Positions 55,483 to 62,937 of a stretch of 64,000 bases of DNA are shown here, piece after piece. The first letter of the stretch is position 1; each line of letters begins with the position of its first letter. Below the pieces are notes generated by a model. That model was not told the DNA's origin, made no database searches, and was given only the letters and a program-made list of their open reading frames with translations. A program made the position numbers and the translations under genes. Origin of the DNA: CATOSP01 sp965204715 (GTDB lineage: Bacteria; Chloroflexota; Dehalococcoidia; Lucifugimonadales; UBA3495); NCBI GenBank assembly GCA_965204715.1, contig OZ242009.1, positions 558,001-622,000 on the forward strand. Direction: 5' to 3'.

Positions 55483-56415
55483 CTACGCCTTTGCCGTCAA
55501 CTTCTGGATAGAAGCCGGGCCGGACAGCGATACGGCGTGAACATCCCGGTCGATTCTGCGGATAAGGCCAGAGAGGACGTTGGATGGCCCGAGTTCCACG
55601 AATTCATTGATGCCAGATTCGACCATACTGCGCACGGACTGTTTCCAGCGGACGCACTGGCAAAGTCCTCGAAGCAACTCCTGCCGGACTTCTTCGCCCG
55701 AAGTCAACGTCGCACAGTCGGAATTGGCAATAATCGGAGTGGACGGCGCAGCGAAGTCCAGGGCGGTCACAGCCTCGCTCAGACCTTCCCGTGCCTGCTC
55801 CATGAGTGATGAGTGGAACGCTCCGCTGACTGGCAGAGGGATGGTTCGCTTAGCCCCCCTGGCCGTCGCCAAGTCCATTGCCCTGGCTACGGCTATTCTG
55901 TCTCCGCTGATCACTATCTGATCATCGGAGTTGATGTTGGCCAACTCGACCCCCGTCTCAGAGCAAATCTGGGTAAGGGCCAATTCTTCCAGGCCAATGA
56001 TTGCGGCCATGCTGCCGGGACGGTCAATTCCTGCCTGCCGCATCAGACGGCCCCGTTCCCGGACCAACCGGACGGCGTCGGGAAAGTCCATCACTCCCGC
56101 CACCACCATTGAGGTGTATTCTCCCAAGCTGTGACCGGCCAGTGCGGAAGGCTTGGGCGTCTGCTTGCCCAGGAACTCTTCCCACGCCTTCCAGCAGGCG
56201 ATGCTGACTGTCATTATTGCAGGCTGGGAGTTCAGGGTGTCCTGCAACTCTTCGGCAGGCCCCTCGAACATCAGCCTGGAAAGAGGCGTATTCAGGCTGT
56301 CGTCAGCCTCCTGGAACACTTCCCGGGCCGCCGGAGACGAGGTGTAAAGATCCTGCCCCATGCCTACAGCCTGGGAACCCTGACCGGGGAAGACGTAAGC
56401 TAGTTTGGTGGACAT
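55483..56415 (-). CDS. fabD: Malonyl-CoA:ACP transacylase
   Basis: 310 residues if the Met at 56415 is the start, which puts GQGSQ at 11-15 as in most FabD proteins; Met codons at 56430 and 56463 are also in frame and no start has a good ribosome site. The catalytic Ser is in AGHSLGEYTSM (about residue 96), and the His is in SGAFHSSLM near residue 200. It loads malonate onto ACP. It follows rpmF by 73-120 bp depending on start. Confidence 0.92.
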   Translation of the reverse strand: MSTKLAYVFPGQGSQAVGMGQDLYTSSPAAREVFQEADDSLNTPLSRLMFEGPAEELQDTLNSQPAIMTVSIACWKAWEEFLGKQTPKPSALAGHSLGEYTSMVVAGVMDFPDAVRLVRERGRLMRQAGIDRPGSMAAIIGLEELALTQICSETGVELANINSDDQIVISGDRIAVARAMDLATARGAKRTIPLPVSGAFHSSLMEQAREGLSEAVTALDFAAPSTPIIANSDCATLTSGEEVRQELLRGLCQCVRWKQSVRSMVESGINEFVELGPSNVLSGLIRRIDRDVHAVSLSGPASIQKLTAKA

Positions 56416-56535
56416 TTCGATGTTGGCCATTGCGTTCACTGCTTCACCCTTTACGTGGATCACATCCCCTGTTGCAAGGGCTCTTGGCCTAAGACCACTG
56501 ACGTTTGGTATGGTCCAAGCTTCATCGTACTCTCG

Positions 56536-56718
56536 CTACCGGTCCAAATCGCGGACTTGTATACCCCGGTAGTATCCACACTGAGGACACGCCGTATGGG
56601 GCATCTTGGCGCTCCGGCAACGCGAGCAAAAGGCTGGGCTGAAAGGCTTCAGCTTATGTGACGCCAGCCGCCGCCGTTTGCGCGCTCTGGTAAGTTTCTT
56701 GTTCGGTACTGCACCCAT
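56536..56718 (-). CDS. rpmF: Ribosomal protein bL32
   Basis: 60 residues from the ATG at 56718 (MGAVPNKKLTRARKRRRLAS), with four Cys in CSRC and CPQCG that bind zinc; this is the C+ form of L32. The longer open frame upstream is not family-like. The site between yceD and fabD is the usual place for rpmF. Confidence 0.95.
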   Translation of the reverse strand: MGAVPNKKLTRARKRRRLASHKLKPFSPAFCSRCRSAKMPHTACPQCGYYRGIQVRDLDR

Positions 56719-56798
56719 CTTAAATCGGGGGCCGCCGGCTTCCGTGACTTGGCGGCCCGGACTTTCCTCTCTTTGAATATGGCAAGCCGAGCCCCTGG

Positions 56799-57323
56799 CT
56801 ATACGTTTCTCAGGTCCTGCAACCTGGCCAGAGCGCCCCAACGCGGGTCAATTGGGACCTCGTTGCAGGCACAGCCGGAGCGGTTTAGGTCCGTTCCGCA
56901 CTCAAGGCATAGACCCAGGCATTCATCTTGGCAGAGGGGCTTCATCGGTTGGTCGGATATGGCGTACTGACGGACCACCTCACTCAGGTCGAGAAGATGG
57001 TCCTCTCCAATCCGCAGGGCGTCCTCGTCTTCCTCGTCCAAAGTCACCCTGCGTCCTGTATGCAGGTCTATCGTCGGGAAGAACTCCTCCTCAATGTGCA
57101 GTGTGGAGACTCTGTAGAAATCATCCACGCATCGGCTGCAAGTTACTGCCGATGCAATCTCCAACTCGGCGTTGACCAGCACTCCCCGGTGGGTCCGGAG
57201 CATCCGGACGCTGCCCGAAACATCCGTTGCGGGCAGCAGTTCTTCCACGGGGCCCGCATCCATCACGAATCTGCGGGTCGAACCCATCGGCTCCTTCAAC
57301 AACTGTGCCACGTTATATTGCAT
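56799..57323 (-). CDS. yceD: DUF177 (YceD) family protein
   Basis: 174 residues. Residues 25-100 form the strand-rich YceD core with the Cys pair CSRCVDDF near 62 and the acidic IEEEFFP; the C-terminus has a second group, CLECGTDLNRSGCAC. YceD proteins are linked to 23S rRNA processing and appear next to rpmF nearly everywhere. It has no ribosome site before the ATG, but a perfect-box promoter and a palindrome lie immediately upstream. Confidence 0.88.
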   Translation of the reverse strand: MQYNVAQLLKEPMGSTRRFVMDAGPVEELLPATDVSGSVRMLRTHRGVLVNAELEIASAVTCSRCVDDFYRVSTLHIEEEFFPTIDLHTGRRVTLDEEDEDALRIGEDHLLDLSEVVRQYAISDQPMKPLCQDECLGLCLECGTDLNRSGCACNEVPIDPRWGALARLQDLRNV

Positions 57324-57332
57324 ATCGTGAAA

Positions 57333-57346
57333 TCGCCACGTGGCGA
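57333..57346. promoter_or_regulatory. 14-bp perfect palindrome, candidate operator of yceD-rpmF-fabD
   Basis: TCGCCACGTGGCGA lies 10 bases upstream of the yceD ATG and about 10 bases downstream of the predicted -10 box, so a bound protein would block early transcription or translation. Confidence 0.7.
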
Positions 57347-57356
57347 ATATCGGCCA

Positions 57357-57387
57357 ATTATACTCGCGCCGATTCTGTATGTGTCAA
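57357..57387 (-). promoter_or_regulatory. Promoter of the yceD-rpmF-fabD operon
   Basis: On the minus strand, exact TTGACA (57387-57382), a 19-bp spacer and exact TATAAT (57362-57357). The long spacer is the only departure from consensus. Confidence 0.75.
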
Positions 57388-57467
57388 TAGATAAGAGTTC
57401 AAACTTGTTAAATCTCCAACCCGGATGCCCTTATCTGACCCGCACCTGAGCGAATTTCACCAGCAGT

Positions 57468-57884
57468 TCAAACCAGACGGCGCTCCGGCAGGTTCGAGTT
57501 TATGAACTCGACAATCTCCCTGGTGGATGTGCCGGGGCCGAATACTGCCGCTACGCCCATGTCGGCCAACTGTTTCCGGTCGGCCTCCGGGACTATTCCC
57601 CCCAGGATTACCAGCACGTCGTCCAGTTGATTCTCCCTCATCAGGTCCATGATTCCTGGAAGTATCTCCAGGTGCGCCCCGGAAAGAATGCTGATTCCCA
57701 GTACGTCCACATCCTCCTGTATCGCCGCCTGGATAATCATCTGTGGCGTCTGGCGTATACCGGTGTAGATTACCTCCATTCCCGCGTCGCGCAGCGCGCG
57801 GGCGATGACCTTCGCTCCCCGGTCATGGCCGTCCAGTCCCGGCTTGGCCACCAGCACCCGGACAGGGTTCCGAACCTGAGTCAT
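57468..57884 (-). CDS. mcmB: Methylmalonyl-CoA mutase, cobalamin-binding subunit
   Basis: 138 residues from the ATG at 57884 (AGGA seven bases upstream). Rossmann-type B12 domain: VLVAKPGLDGHDRGAKV with the DxHxxG motif at 18-23 (His 20 is the lower cobalt ligand), LGISILSGAHLEILPGI and VILGGIVPEADRKQL. It pairs with the large subunit encoded 2.2 kb upstream to rearrange (R)-methylmalonyl-CoA to succinyl-CoA. Confidence 0.92.
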   Translation of the reverse strand: MTQVRNPVRVLVAKPGLDGHDRGAKVIARALRDAGMEVIYTGIRQTPQMIIQAAIQEDVDVLGISILSGAHLEILPGIMDLMRENQLDDVLVILGGIVPEADRKQLADMGVAAVFGPGTSTREIVEFINSNLPERRLV

Positions 57885-57963
57885 TCCGCAAGTCCTGCCT
57901 TTCTGTCGCTTAAACCTTGCCTCTCGCACGCTTGCAGTCCCCGGACCGGGGCTTTGGCAACGC

Positions 57964-58419
57964 CTATTCGGCACCGCCGGACGGCGAGGTGAATGGAATT
58001 TCCACACTCTCCACCAGCTCAGTCAGAACGCCAAAAACAGACCTGGGATGGATGAATGCGATGGTTCCGGACAGTCCCTCTCGGGGAGTCCTGTCCACAA
58101 GTTCCAGACCTCTGTTGGCCAGTATATCCAGTTTCCCCGCAATGTCGGACACGTTCAGTGCCAGGTGATGCAGCCCTTCCCCCCGGCGCTCGATGAACCG
58201 CCCCACTGCCGACTCCGGCGACAGCGGCTCCAGAAGTTCCAGCCGGGTCTGACCTATCTGAACCAGGGTAGCCCGAACCCCCTGGTCCTCCAACTCCTCG
58301 ACCGGTGTAGGTGGAGTCTGGAATACGTCCCCGAAGAACTCCAGGGCCGCGTCGATGTCCTTCACCGCTATCCCAACGTGGTCGATGTAGTTGACGGAAC
58401 AGACGTTGGCCTCGCTCAT
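57964..58419 (-). CDS. mce: Methylmalonyl-CoA epimerase
   Basis: 151 residues, vicinal-oxygen-chelate fold. NYIDHVGIAVKDIDAALEFF with metal ligand His 14, GEGLHHLALNVSDI with the second His, and SVFGVLTELVE with the Glu ligand. It converts the (S) to the (R) form of methylmalonyl-CoA, linking propionyl-CoA carboxylation to the mutase. AGAGGT precedes the ATG. It lies between the dehydrogenase and the mutase B12 subunit on one strand. Confidence 0.93.
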   Translation of the reverse strand: MSEANVCSVNYIDHVGIAVKDIDAALEFFGDVFQTPPTPVEELEDQGVRATLVQIGQTRLELLEPLSPESAVGRFIERRGEGLHHLALNVSDIAGKLDILANRGLELVDRTPREGLSGTIAFIHPRSVFGVLTELVESVEIPFTSPSGGAE

Positions 58420-58469
58420 GTCTCACAGACCTCTAGTGTCCGGCAGTCAGTGGAAGTTGACCCTCTCCG

Positions 58470-59627
58470 CTAAATTGCGTACTGACGCAGCAACTGCCGG
58501 GCTATTACCAGCTTTTGGATTTCAGATGTTCCTTCGTAAATCGTGGTGACGCGGGCATCCCGGAAGATTCTCTCCACCCCGGCCTCCTGGAAGTAGCCGA
58601 TTCCGCCGTGAATCTGGATGGCCTTGTTCGCCACTTCAACGCACATTTCCGAGGCGAGCAGCTTGGCCATGGACGCCTCGGTGACGAAAGGCTGCCCCTG
58701 GTCTTTCAGGGTCGCGGCGTTCATGGTCGCCACCCTGGCGGCATAGACCTGGGCCGCCATCTCGGCCAGCATGAACTGGATTGCCTGGTGCTGGGCAATG
58801 GGCCTGCCGAAGGTCTCCCGCTGTTGCGCGTACCGGATGGCGACTTCCAGGGCCGCCTGCCCGATGCCGACGCACTGGGCCGCGATGATAATCCGGCTGG
58901 AGTCCAGAATCTCCATTGCCTGGTTGAACCCGCGCCCCAACTCTCCCAGCACGTTGTCTTGCCGGACTGGAGTATCTTCGAAGACCACCTCGTCGGTGGT
59001 GGAGCCGCGCATCCCCATCTTGCCGTGCAATGGGTTGATCTTCAGACCCGGCGAGTCCCGGCCGACCACGAACGCGCCGATGCCCTTGTGCCCCAGGGAA
59101 CGGTCCTGGTTGGCGAAGACTACGATGGACTCGGCCACCGAAGCATTGGTGATGAAGGTCTTGCTGCCATTGAGGAAAAATGTTCCGTCGCGCTCGGTGG
59201 CCGTGGTGCGCATGGCGGCAGCGTCCGACCCGCTGCCCGGCTCGGTCAACGCCCACGCCGCCACTCCGTCCCCGGAGGCCAGGGACGGGACCAGACGCTG
59301 CTTCTGCTCCTCGTTGCCGAAGCGGTAAATCGTGGTTGTGCCCAGGGACAGGTGGGCCAGCATGCTGACGCTGGCGGCCGCATCGCCCCGGGCGACCTCC
59401 TCTGCGGCGATGGCGACCTTGCGATACCCGTCCAGGCCGCTGCCACCGTACTTGGGGTCGATGCCAATCCCCATCAGCCCCAGATTGGCCATGCCGCGCC
59501 AGTTCTCCCAGGAAAACTCACCTGCCTGGTCCACCTCCCTGGCGCGGGGAATAAGCTCACGGTCGGCAAACTCCCGGACCGTGTTCTTGAGCATCTGCTC
59601 TTCTTCGGTAAGTATCAGGTCTGGCAT
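58470..59627 (-). CDS. Acyl-CoA dehydrogenase (short-chain/branched type)
   Basis: 385 residues with the full fold: ILTEEEQMLKNTVREFADREL at the start, AWALTEPGSGSDAAAMRT (about 128-145) and the FAD-binding FITNASVAE, the C-terminal QIHGGIGYFQEAGVERIFRDARVTTIYEG with the catalytic Glu in IYEG (near residue 365). It desaturates an acyl-CoA and passes electrons to ETF. Setting in a methylmalonyl pathway suggests branched-chain or short-chain acids. AAAGGAG precedes the ATG. Confidence 0.9.
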   Translation of the reverse strand: MPDLILTEEEQMLKNTVREFADRELIPRAREVDQAGEFSWENWRGMANLGLMGIGIDPKYGGSGLDGYRKVAIAAEEVARGDAAASVSMLAHLSLGTTTIYRFGNEEQKQRLVPSLASGDGVAAWALTEPGSGSDAAAMRTTATERDGTFFLNGSKTFITNASVAESIVVFANQDRSLGHKGIGAFVVGRDSPGLKINPLHGKMGMRGSTTDEVVFEDTPVRQDNVLGELGRGFNQAMEILDSSRIIIAAQCVGIGQAALEVAIRYAQQRETFGRPIAQHQAIQFMLAEMAAQVYAARVATMNAATLKDQGQPFVTEASMAKLLASEMCVEVANKAIQIHGGIGYFQEAGVERIFRDARVTTIYEGTSEIQKLVIARQLLRQYAI

Positions 59628-59679
59628 GGTTTTTCTCCTTTCCTGGCGGCAGGTAATGTCCTGTCTGCGAGAGCCGTTG

Positions 59680-60121
59680 CTAGATTCCAGGCAACGGCAA
59701 CATTTCTTCTTTCACCCGGAGGAAGGGACCTGTCTTGATTTGGCCGACCTGTTGCGGCGTGAGCTGTACCAATTCGTATCGGGAATTGACGCTCAAATCC
59801 AACAGGTCACGGTAGTCCCGCCGGCGTTGGTCAAGCTCCTGACCAACCTGTTTCCTTGGGAACGATTTTCAGGATAGCTGCCTCGCATTGCCAGATATGC
59901 GTCGGACTTCCATGTTGGCCTTGGACAAACTGCGCCCCGCATCGCCCAAAATATCGGCTTCCGGGATTTCCTTGACCAGCTCGACGTACTTTCGCCGCGC
60001 ATTCTTGTTGACCGCAGCCCGGCGCATGGCGTGTTGCATTTCATCCAGCGTCAGTTGCACGTCTTCAATGCTGGTGTAGTGTGAAGCCTTGATATCTTCA
60101 TATAGCCTCTTCCACCGTCAT
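59680..60121 (-). pseudogene. Small gene after the mutase, frameshift plus in-frame TGA
   Basis: AGGAGAG and an ATG (60121) 10 bases after the mutase stop start MTVEEAI, then hit a TGA. One base out of frame the reading continues EDIKASHYTSIEDVQ...GNARQLS for about 75 residues to a TGA (59871-59869). The same frame then stays open past that TGA for 62 more codons with protein-like composition (VGQELDQRRRDYRDL, RYELVQLTPQQVGQ) to a TAG at 59682-59680. Removing one T near 60098 would join the first two parts. I do not recognise the family; two lesions suggest decay, or one lesion plus a chance open frame. Confidence 0.5.
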
Positions 60122-60131
60122 GGCAACTCTC

Positions 60132-61793
60132 CTAAAACCCCGCAACTTCTTCCTGCTCCCCGAAGATGTCCCGGAAGACCTGGCATATCTCTCCCAGGGT
60201 TGCGTATGACTCTACGCATTCCAGTATAGCGGGTACTGTGTTGTCCGTGCCGCGGGCCGTTTCAGCTAACCTGGAAAGGGCGGCCTGTACTTTCCCGGCG
60301 TCGCGCTCGCTGCGCAGCTTCTCCAGGCTGGCAATCTGTTGCCGCTCGGCCTCGGCGTCCACGCGCAGCAGACCCTCGATGGGGGGTGTTTCCGAGACGT
60401 ACCGGTTCACCCCAACGATGGTCCGAGACCCCGACTCAACCTCCTGCCGGTGCCGGTAGGCCGAATTGCCAATCTCCTGCGCCTGGAACCCCTGCTCGAT
60501 GGCCGCTACCGCACCGCCCATCTCGTCGATGCGGCGGATGTACTCGAATGCTTCTTCTTCCAGTTGGTTGGTCAGGCTCTCGACGTAGTAGGAACCTCCC
60601 AGGGGGTCTACTACGTCCGCCACGCCGCTCTCGTAGGCCAGTATCTGTTGTGTGCGCAGGGAAAGCTGGGCCGACTCCTCGGTGGGCAGGGCCAGCGCCT
60701 CGTCCCTGGAGTTGACGTGCAGCGACTGGGACCCGCCCAGCACCGCTGCCAGCGCCTGTACGGTGCAGCGGATCACGTTGTTGTCCGGCTGCTGGGCCGT
60801 CAAGCTCACCCCGGCCGTCTGGGTATGGAACCGGAGCATCATCGAGCGCGGGTCCTTGGCCCCGAAACGCTCCTTCATTATCTTGGCCCACATGCGCCGG
60901 GCGGCGCGGAACTTGGCCACCTCCTCGAACAAGTTGTTCTGGGCCACGAAGAAGAACGACAGCCTGGGCGCGAACTGGTCCGCCTCCAGCCCGGCATCGA
61001 GCGCCGCTTGCACGTAGGCGATACCGTTGGCGAAGGTAAAGGCCAGTTCCTGTACCGCCGTTGCCCCGGCCTCCCGCATGTGGTATCCGCTGACGCTGAT
61101 GGTGTTCCAGCGGGGAACGCTCTCGGCGCAATACTTGAACACATCCACCACCAGCCGCATTGAGGGGCGCGGCGGGTAGGAGTAGGTGCCCCGGGCGATG
61201 TACTCCTTCAGGATGTCGTTCTGGATGGTGCCGTTGAGCTGCCCCGGCTCGACCCCCTGCTTCCCGGCCGCCGCGATGTAGAGGCACAGGAGAATCGAGG
61301 CCGTGGCGTTGATGGTCATCGACGTACTGACTTTGTCCAATGGTATCCCATCGAACAGGGTCTCCATGTCCCGCAGGCTGCAAATGGGCACGCCCACCTT
61401 TCCCGTCTCTCCCCGTGCCAGCGGGTGGTCGGAATCGTAGCCGATTTGGGTGGGCAGATCGAAGGCCACAGAAAGCCCTGTCTGTCCCTGGTCGAGCAGG
61501 TATTTGTACCGTTGGTTGGTTTCCGCCGCCGTCGCGTAGCCCGAATACTGGCGCATGGTCCAGACCCGGCCCCGGTACGTATTGGGCTGCACTCCCCGGG
61601 TGTACGGGTACTCCCCCGGGTAACCCAGGTCCCTTTGGCTGTCGTATTCATGGGTGGCGAGGTCATCGGCATCGTACAGGGAGTTTATGGGGATGCCGCT
61701 GTCGGTTGCGAACTCCTCCTGCCGTTCCGGGAACCGTTGCACCACCGGGGACAGGGTGTCCCTGAGCCACTGGTCCTTGCTTTCGCTGGGCAT
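60132..61793 (-). CDS. mcmA: Methylmalonyl-CoA mutase, large (catalytic) subunit
   Basis: 553 residues from the ATG at 61793, with GGAGG six bases before it; an adjacent ATG is three bases upstream. It lacks the B12 domain, which is encoded separately. WTMRQYSGYATAAETN (residue 78 on) has Tyr in the RQY position and IARGTYSYPP (200-209) has the Arg expected for methylmalonyl-CoA; isobutyryl-CoA mutases carry Phe and Gln. FVAQNNLFEEVAKFRAARRMW is the typical substrate-barrel helix. First gene of the operon that continues to the epimerase and B12 subunit. Confidence 0.93.
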   Translation of the reverse strand: MPSESKDQWLRDTLSPVVQRFPERQEEFATDSGIPINSLYDADDLATHEYDSQRDLGYPGEYPYTRGVQPNTYRGRVWTMRQYSGYATAAETNQRYKYLLDQGQTGLSVAFDLPTQIGYDSDHPLARGETGKVGVPICSLRDMETLFDGIPLDKVSTSMTINATASILLCLYIAAAGKQGVEPGQLNGTIQNDILKEYIARGTYSYPPRPSMRLVVDVFKYCAESVPRWNTISVSGYHMREAGATAVQELAFTFANGIAYVQAALDAGLEADQFAPRLSFFFVAQNNLFEEVAKFRAARRMWAKIMKERFGAKDPRSMMLRFHTQTAGVSLTAQQPDNNVIRCTVQALAAVLGGSQSLHVNSRDEALALPTEESAQLSLRTQQILAYESGVADVVDPLGGSYYVESLTNQLEEEAFEYIRRIDEMGGAVAAIEQGFQAQEIGNSAYRHRQEVESGSRTIVGVNRYVSETPPIEGLLRVDAEAERQQIASLEKLRSERDAGKVQAALSRLAETARGTDNTVPAILECVESYATLGEICQVFRDIFGEQEEVAGF

Positions 61794-61870
61794 CATCTCC
61801 CTCCAGGGTCCATCCCTCGACCGTTGCTCCAAGCATTCTGCGCCGTCGGTTTGTGCATGGCTGGGCCACA

Positions 61871-61900
61871 ATTGTACTTCCTTGGCGGCAAATCACTCAA
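61871..61900 (-). promoter_or_regulatory. Predicted promoter of the methylmalonyl-CoA operon
   Basis: On the minus strand TTGAGT (61900-61895), an 18-bp spacer and TACAAT (61876-61871), about 78 bases before the mutase ATG. Confidence 0.5.
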
Positions 61901-62036
61901 CCGGAACCGGAAGTCATGGGTACGGGGAACATGGCCCTGCGGGACCGCCAACCAGGTGGGTAAGCGGAAGAAGGCCGTTGCAGCGAGGCGCATCCGGTCT
62001 GTTACCCCAAATGCCCGGTGTGGTAGAATTGCCTCC

Positions 62037-62924
62037 GTGGAACAGTCGAGCAACCAACCGATTCACTGGGACACCCACCGCGGGTCACTCAACTTCACCC
62101 TGATACTTTCGGTGGCCGTCGTCGTTCTGGGTGTATGGAACTTCGTCCAGACTGGCGAATGGATACTGATCATAGTCGGTGCAGGTGTGGGCGCGTTCAC
62201 CTGGCTTACCAACCCTCGCCAGTATTGGATTTACCCCGACGCCCTGATCATCGTCTACGGCAGACCCCGGACCAGGACCATCAGTTTCAACCAGGTATCC
62301 CACGTGGAACTCTTGAGCCTGCCCATAGGCGACCGCCTGCGGGTTACTCTCGTCAATGGACGGCGGGTCATGGTGCAGCCCCGCGAATCCGAGACCTTCC
62401 AGGACCGGCTAGAAGGGGCATTGAGGTCCTTCCACGGTTCCGAGTGGCGTAACGCGGTTATCGAGGAACGGCCACTCCAGGACTCTCCAAACGAAGGCGC
62501 TCAGGGCGGCGAACCACGGGAGCGGGAGCGTCTCACCCTCGAAACGGTTGTCCAGGACCCTCCAGCCGTGGAAACGCCGGAACCGGAAACCGCGACTGAG
62601 AGCGCCGCAGTTCAGGACCCCCCTGCCGCTGCCGAGGTGGAGGCAGAAAGCCCGGCAGTCGAGAGTGCGCCCGCCCAGGAAGACCCGGTGGTGGAATCCC
62701 AGCCCCAGGAGACTGCGACCCAGGATGGCGCGGCAGAACGGGAGACGGCCGGGGAGACAACGGTCCAAGACCCTGTCGCCCAGGAAACGACTGCCGAAGA
62801 CGATGGCAGTCAGGAAACAGCTTCCGAAGATGCAGACGAGGATGATGGCCAGACAAGGGAGCCACGCCGCCGGCGCCCCGTTCCCAGAAGACGTCGACGG
62901 CGTTCGGCTTCCTCCGATTCATAG
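62037..62924 (+). CDS. Membrane protein with PH-like domain and acidic-then-basic tail
   Basis: 295 residues from the GTG at 62037; the open frame reaches much further upstream but over the antisense of the mutase. A TAGAAT box ends seven bases before the GTG and there is no ribosome site, so the message may be leaderless. Two membrane spans (about 19-36 and 42-58), then a PH-like part (WIYPDALIIVYG, ISFNQVSHVELLSLP). Residues 150-270 are a Glu/Pro/Ala/Gln-rich repeat built around VQDP-like units, ending in a cluster of Arg (GQTREPRRRRPVPRRRRRR). Function unknown. Confidence 0.65.
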   Translation: MEQSSNQPIHWDTHRGSLNFTLILSVAVVVLGVWNFVQTGEWILIIVGAGVGAFTWLTNPRQYWIYPDALIIVYGRPRTRTISFNQVSHVELLSLPIGDRLRVTLVNGRRVMVQPRESETFQDRLEGALRSFHGSEWRNAVIEERPLQDSPNEGAQGGEPRERERLTLETVVQDPPAVETPEPETATESAAVQDPPAAAEVEAESPAVESAPAQEDPVVESQPQETATQDGAAERETAGETTVQDPVAQETTAEDDGSQETASEDADEDDGQTREPRRRRPVPRRRRRRSASSDS

Positions 62925-62937
62925 CGGTCGTCTTGCC

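Noticed and set aside
59869..59871. The in-frame TGA as a selenocysteine codon
   Set aside because: No SECIS-like hairpin immediately after it was evident and no selenocysteine genes are in the window; gene decay is simpler.
59332..59877. 181-codon plus-strand frame covering the gap after the acyl-CoA dehydrogenase start
   Set aside because: It is antisense to the dehydrogenase over most of its length; the minus-strand reading in the gap is more protein-like and follows a ribosome site.
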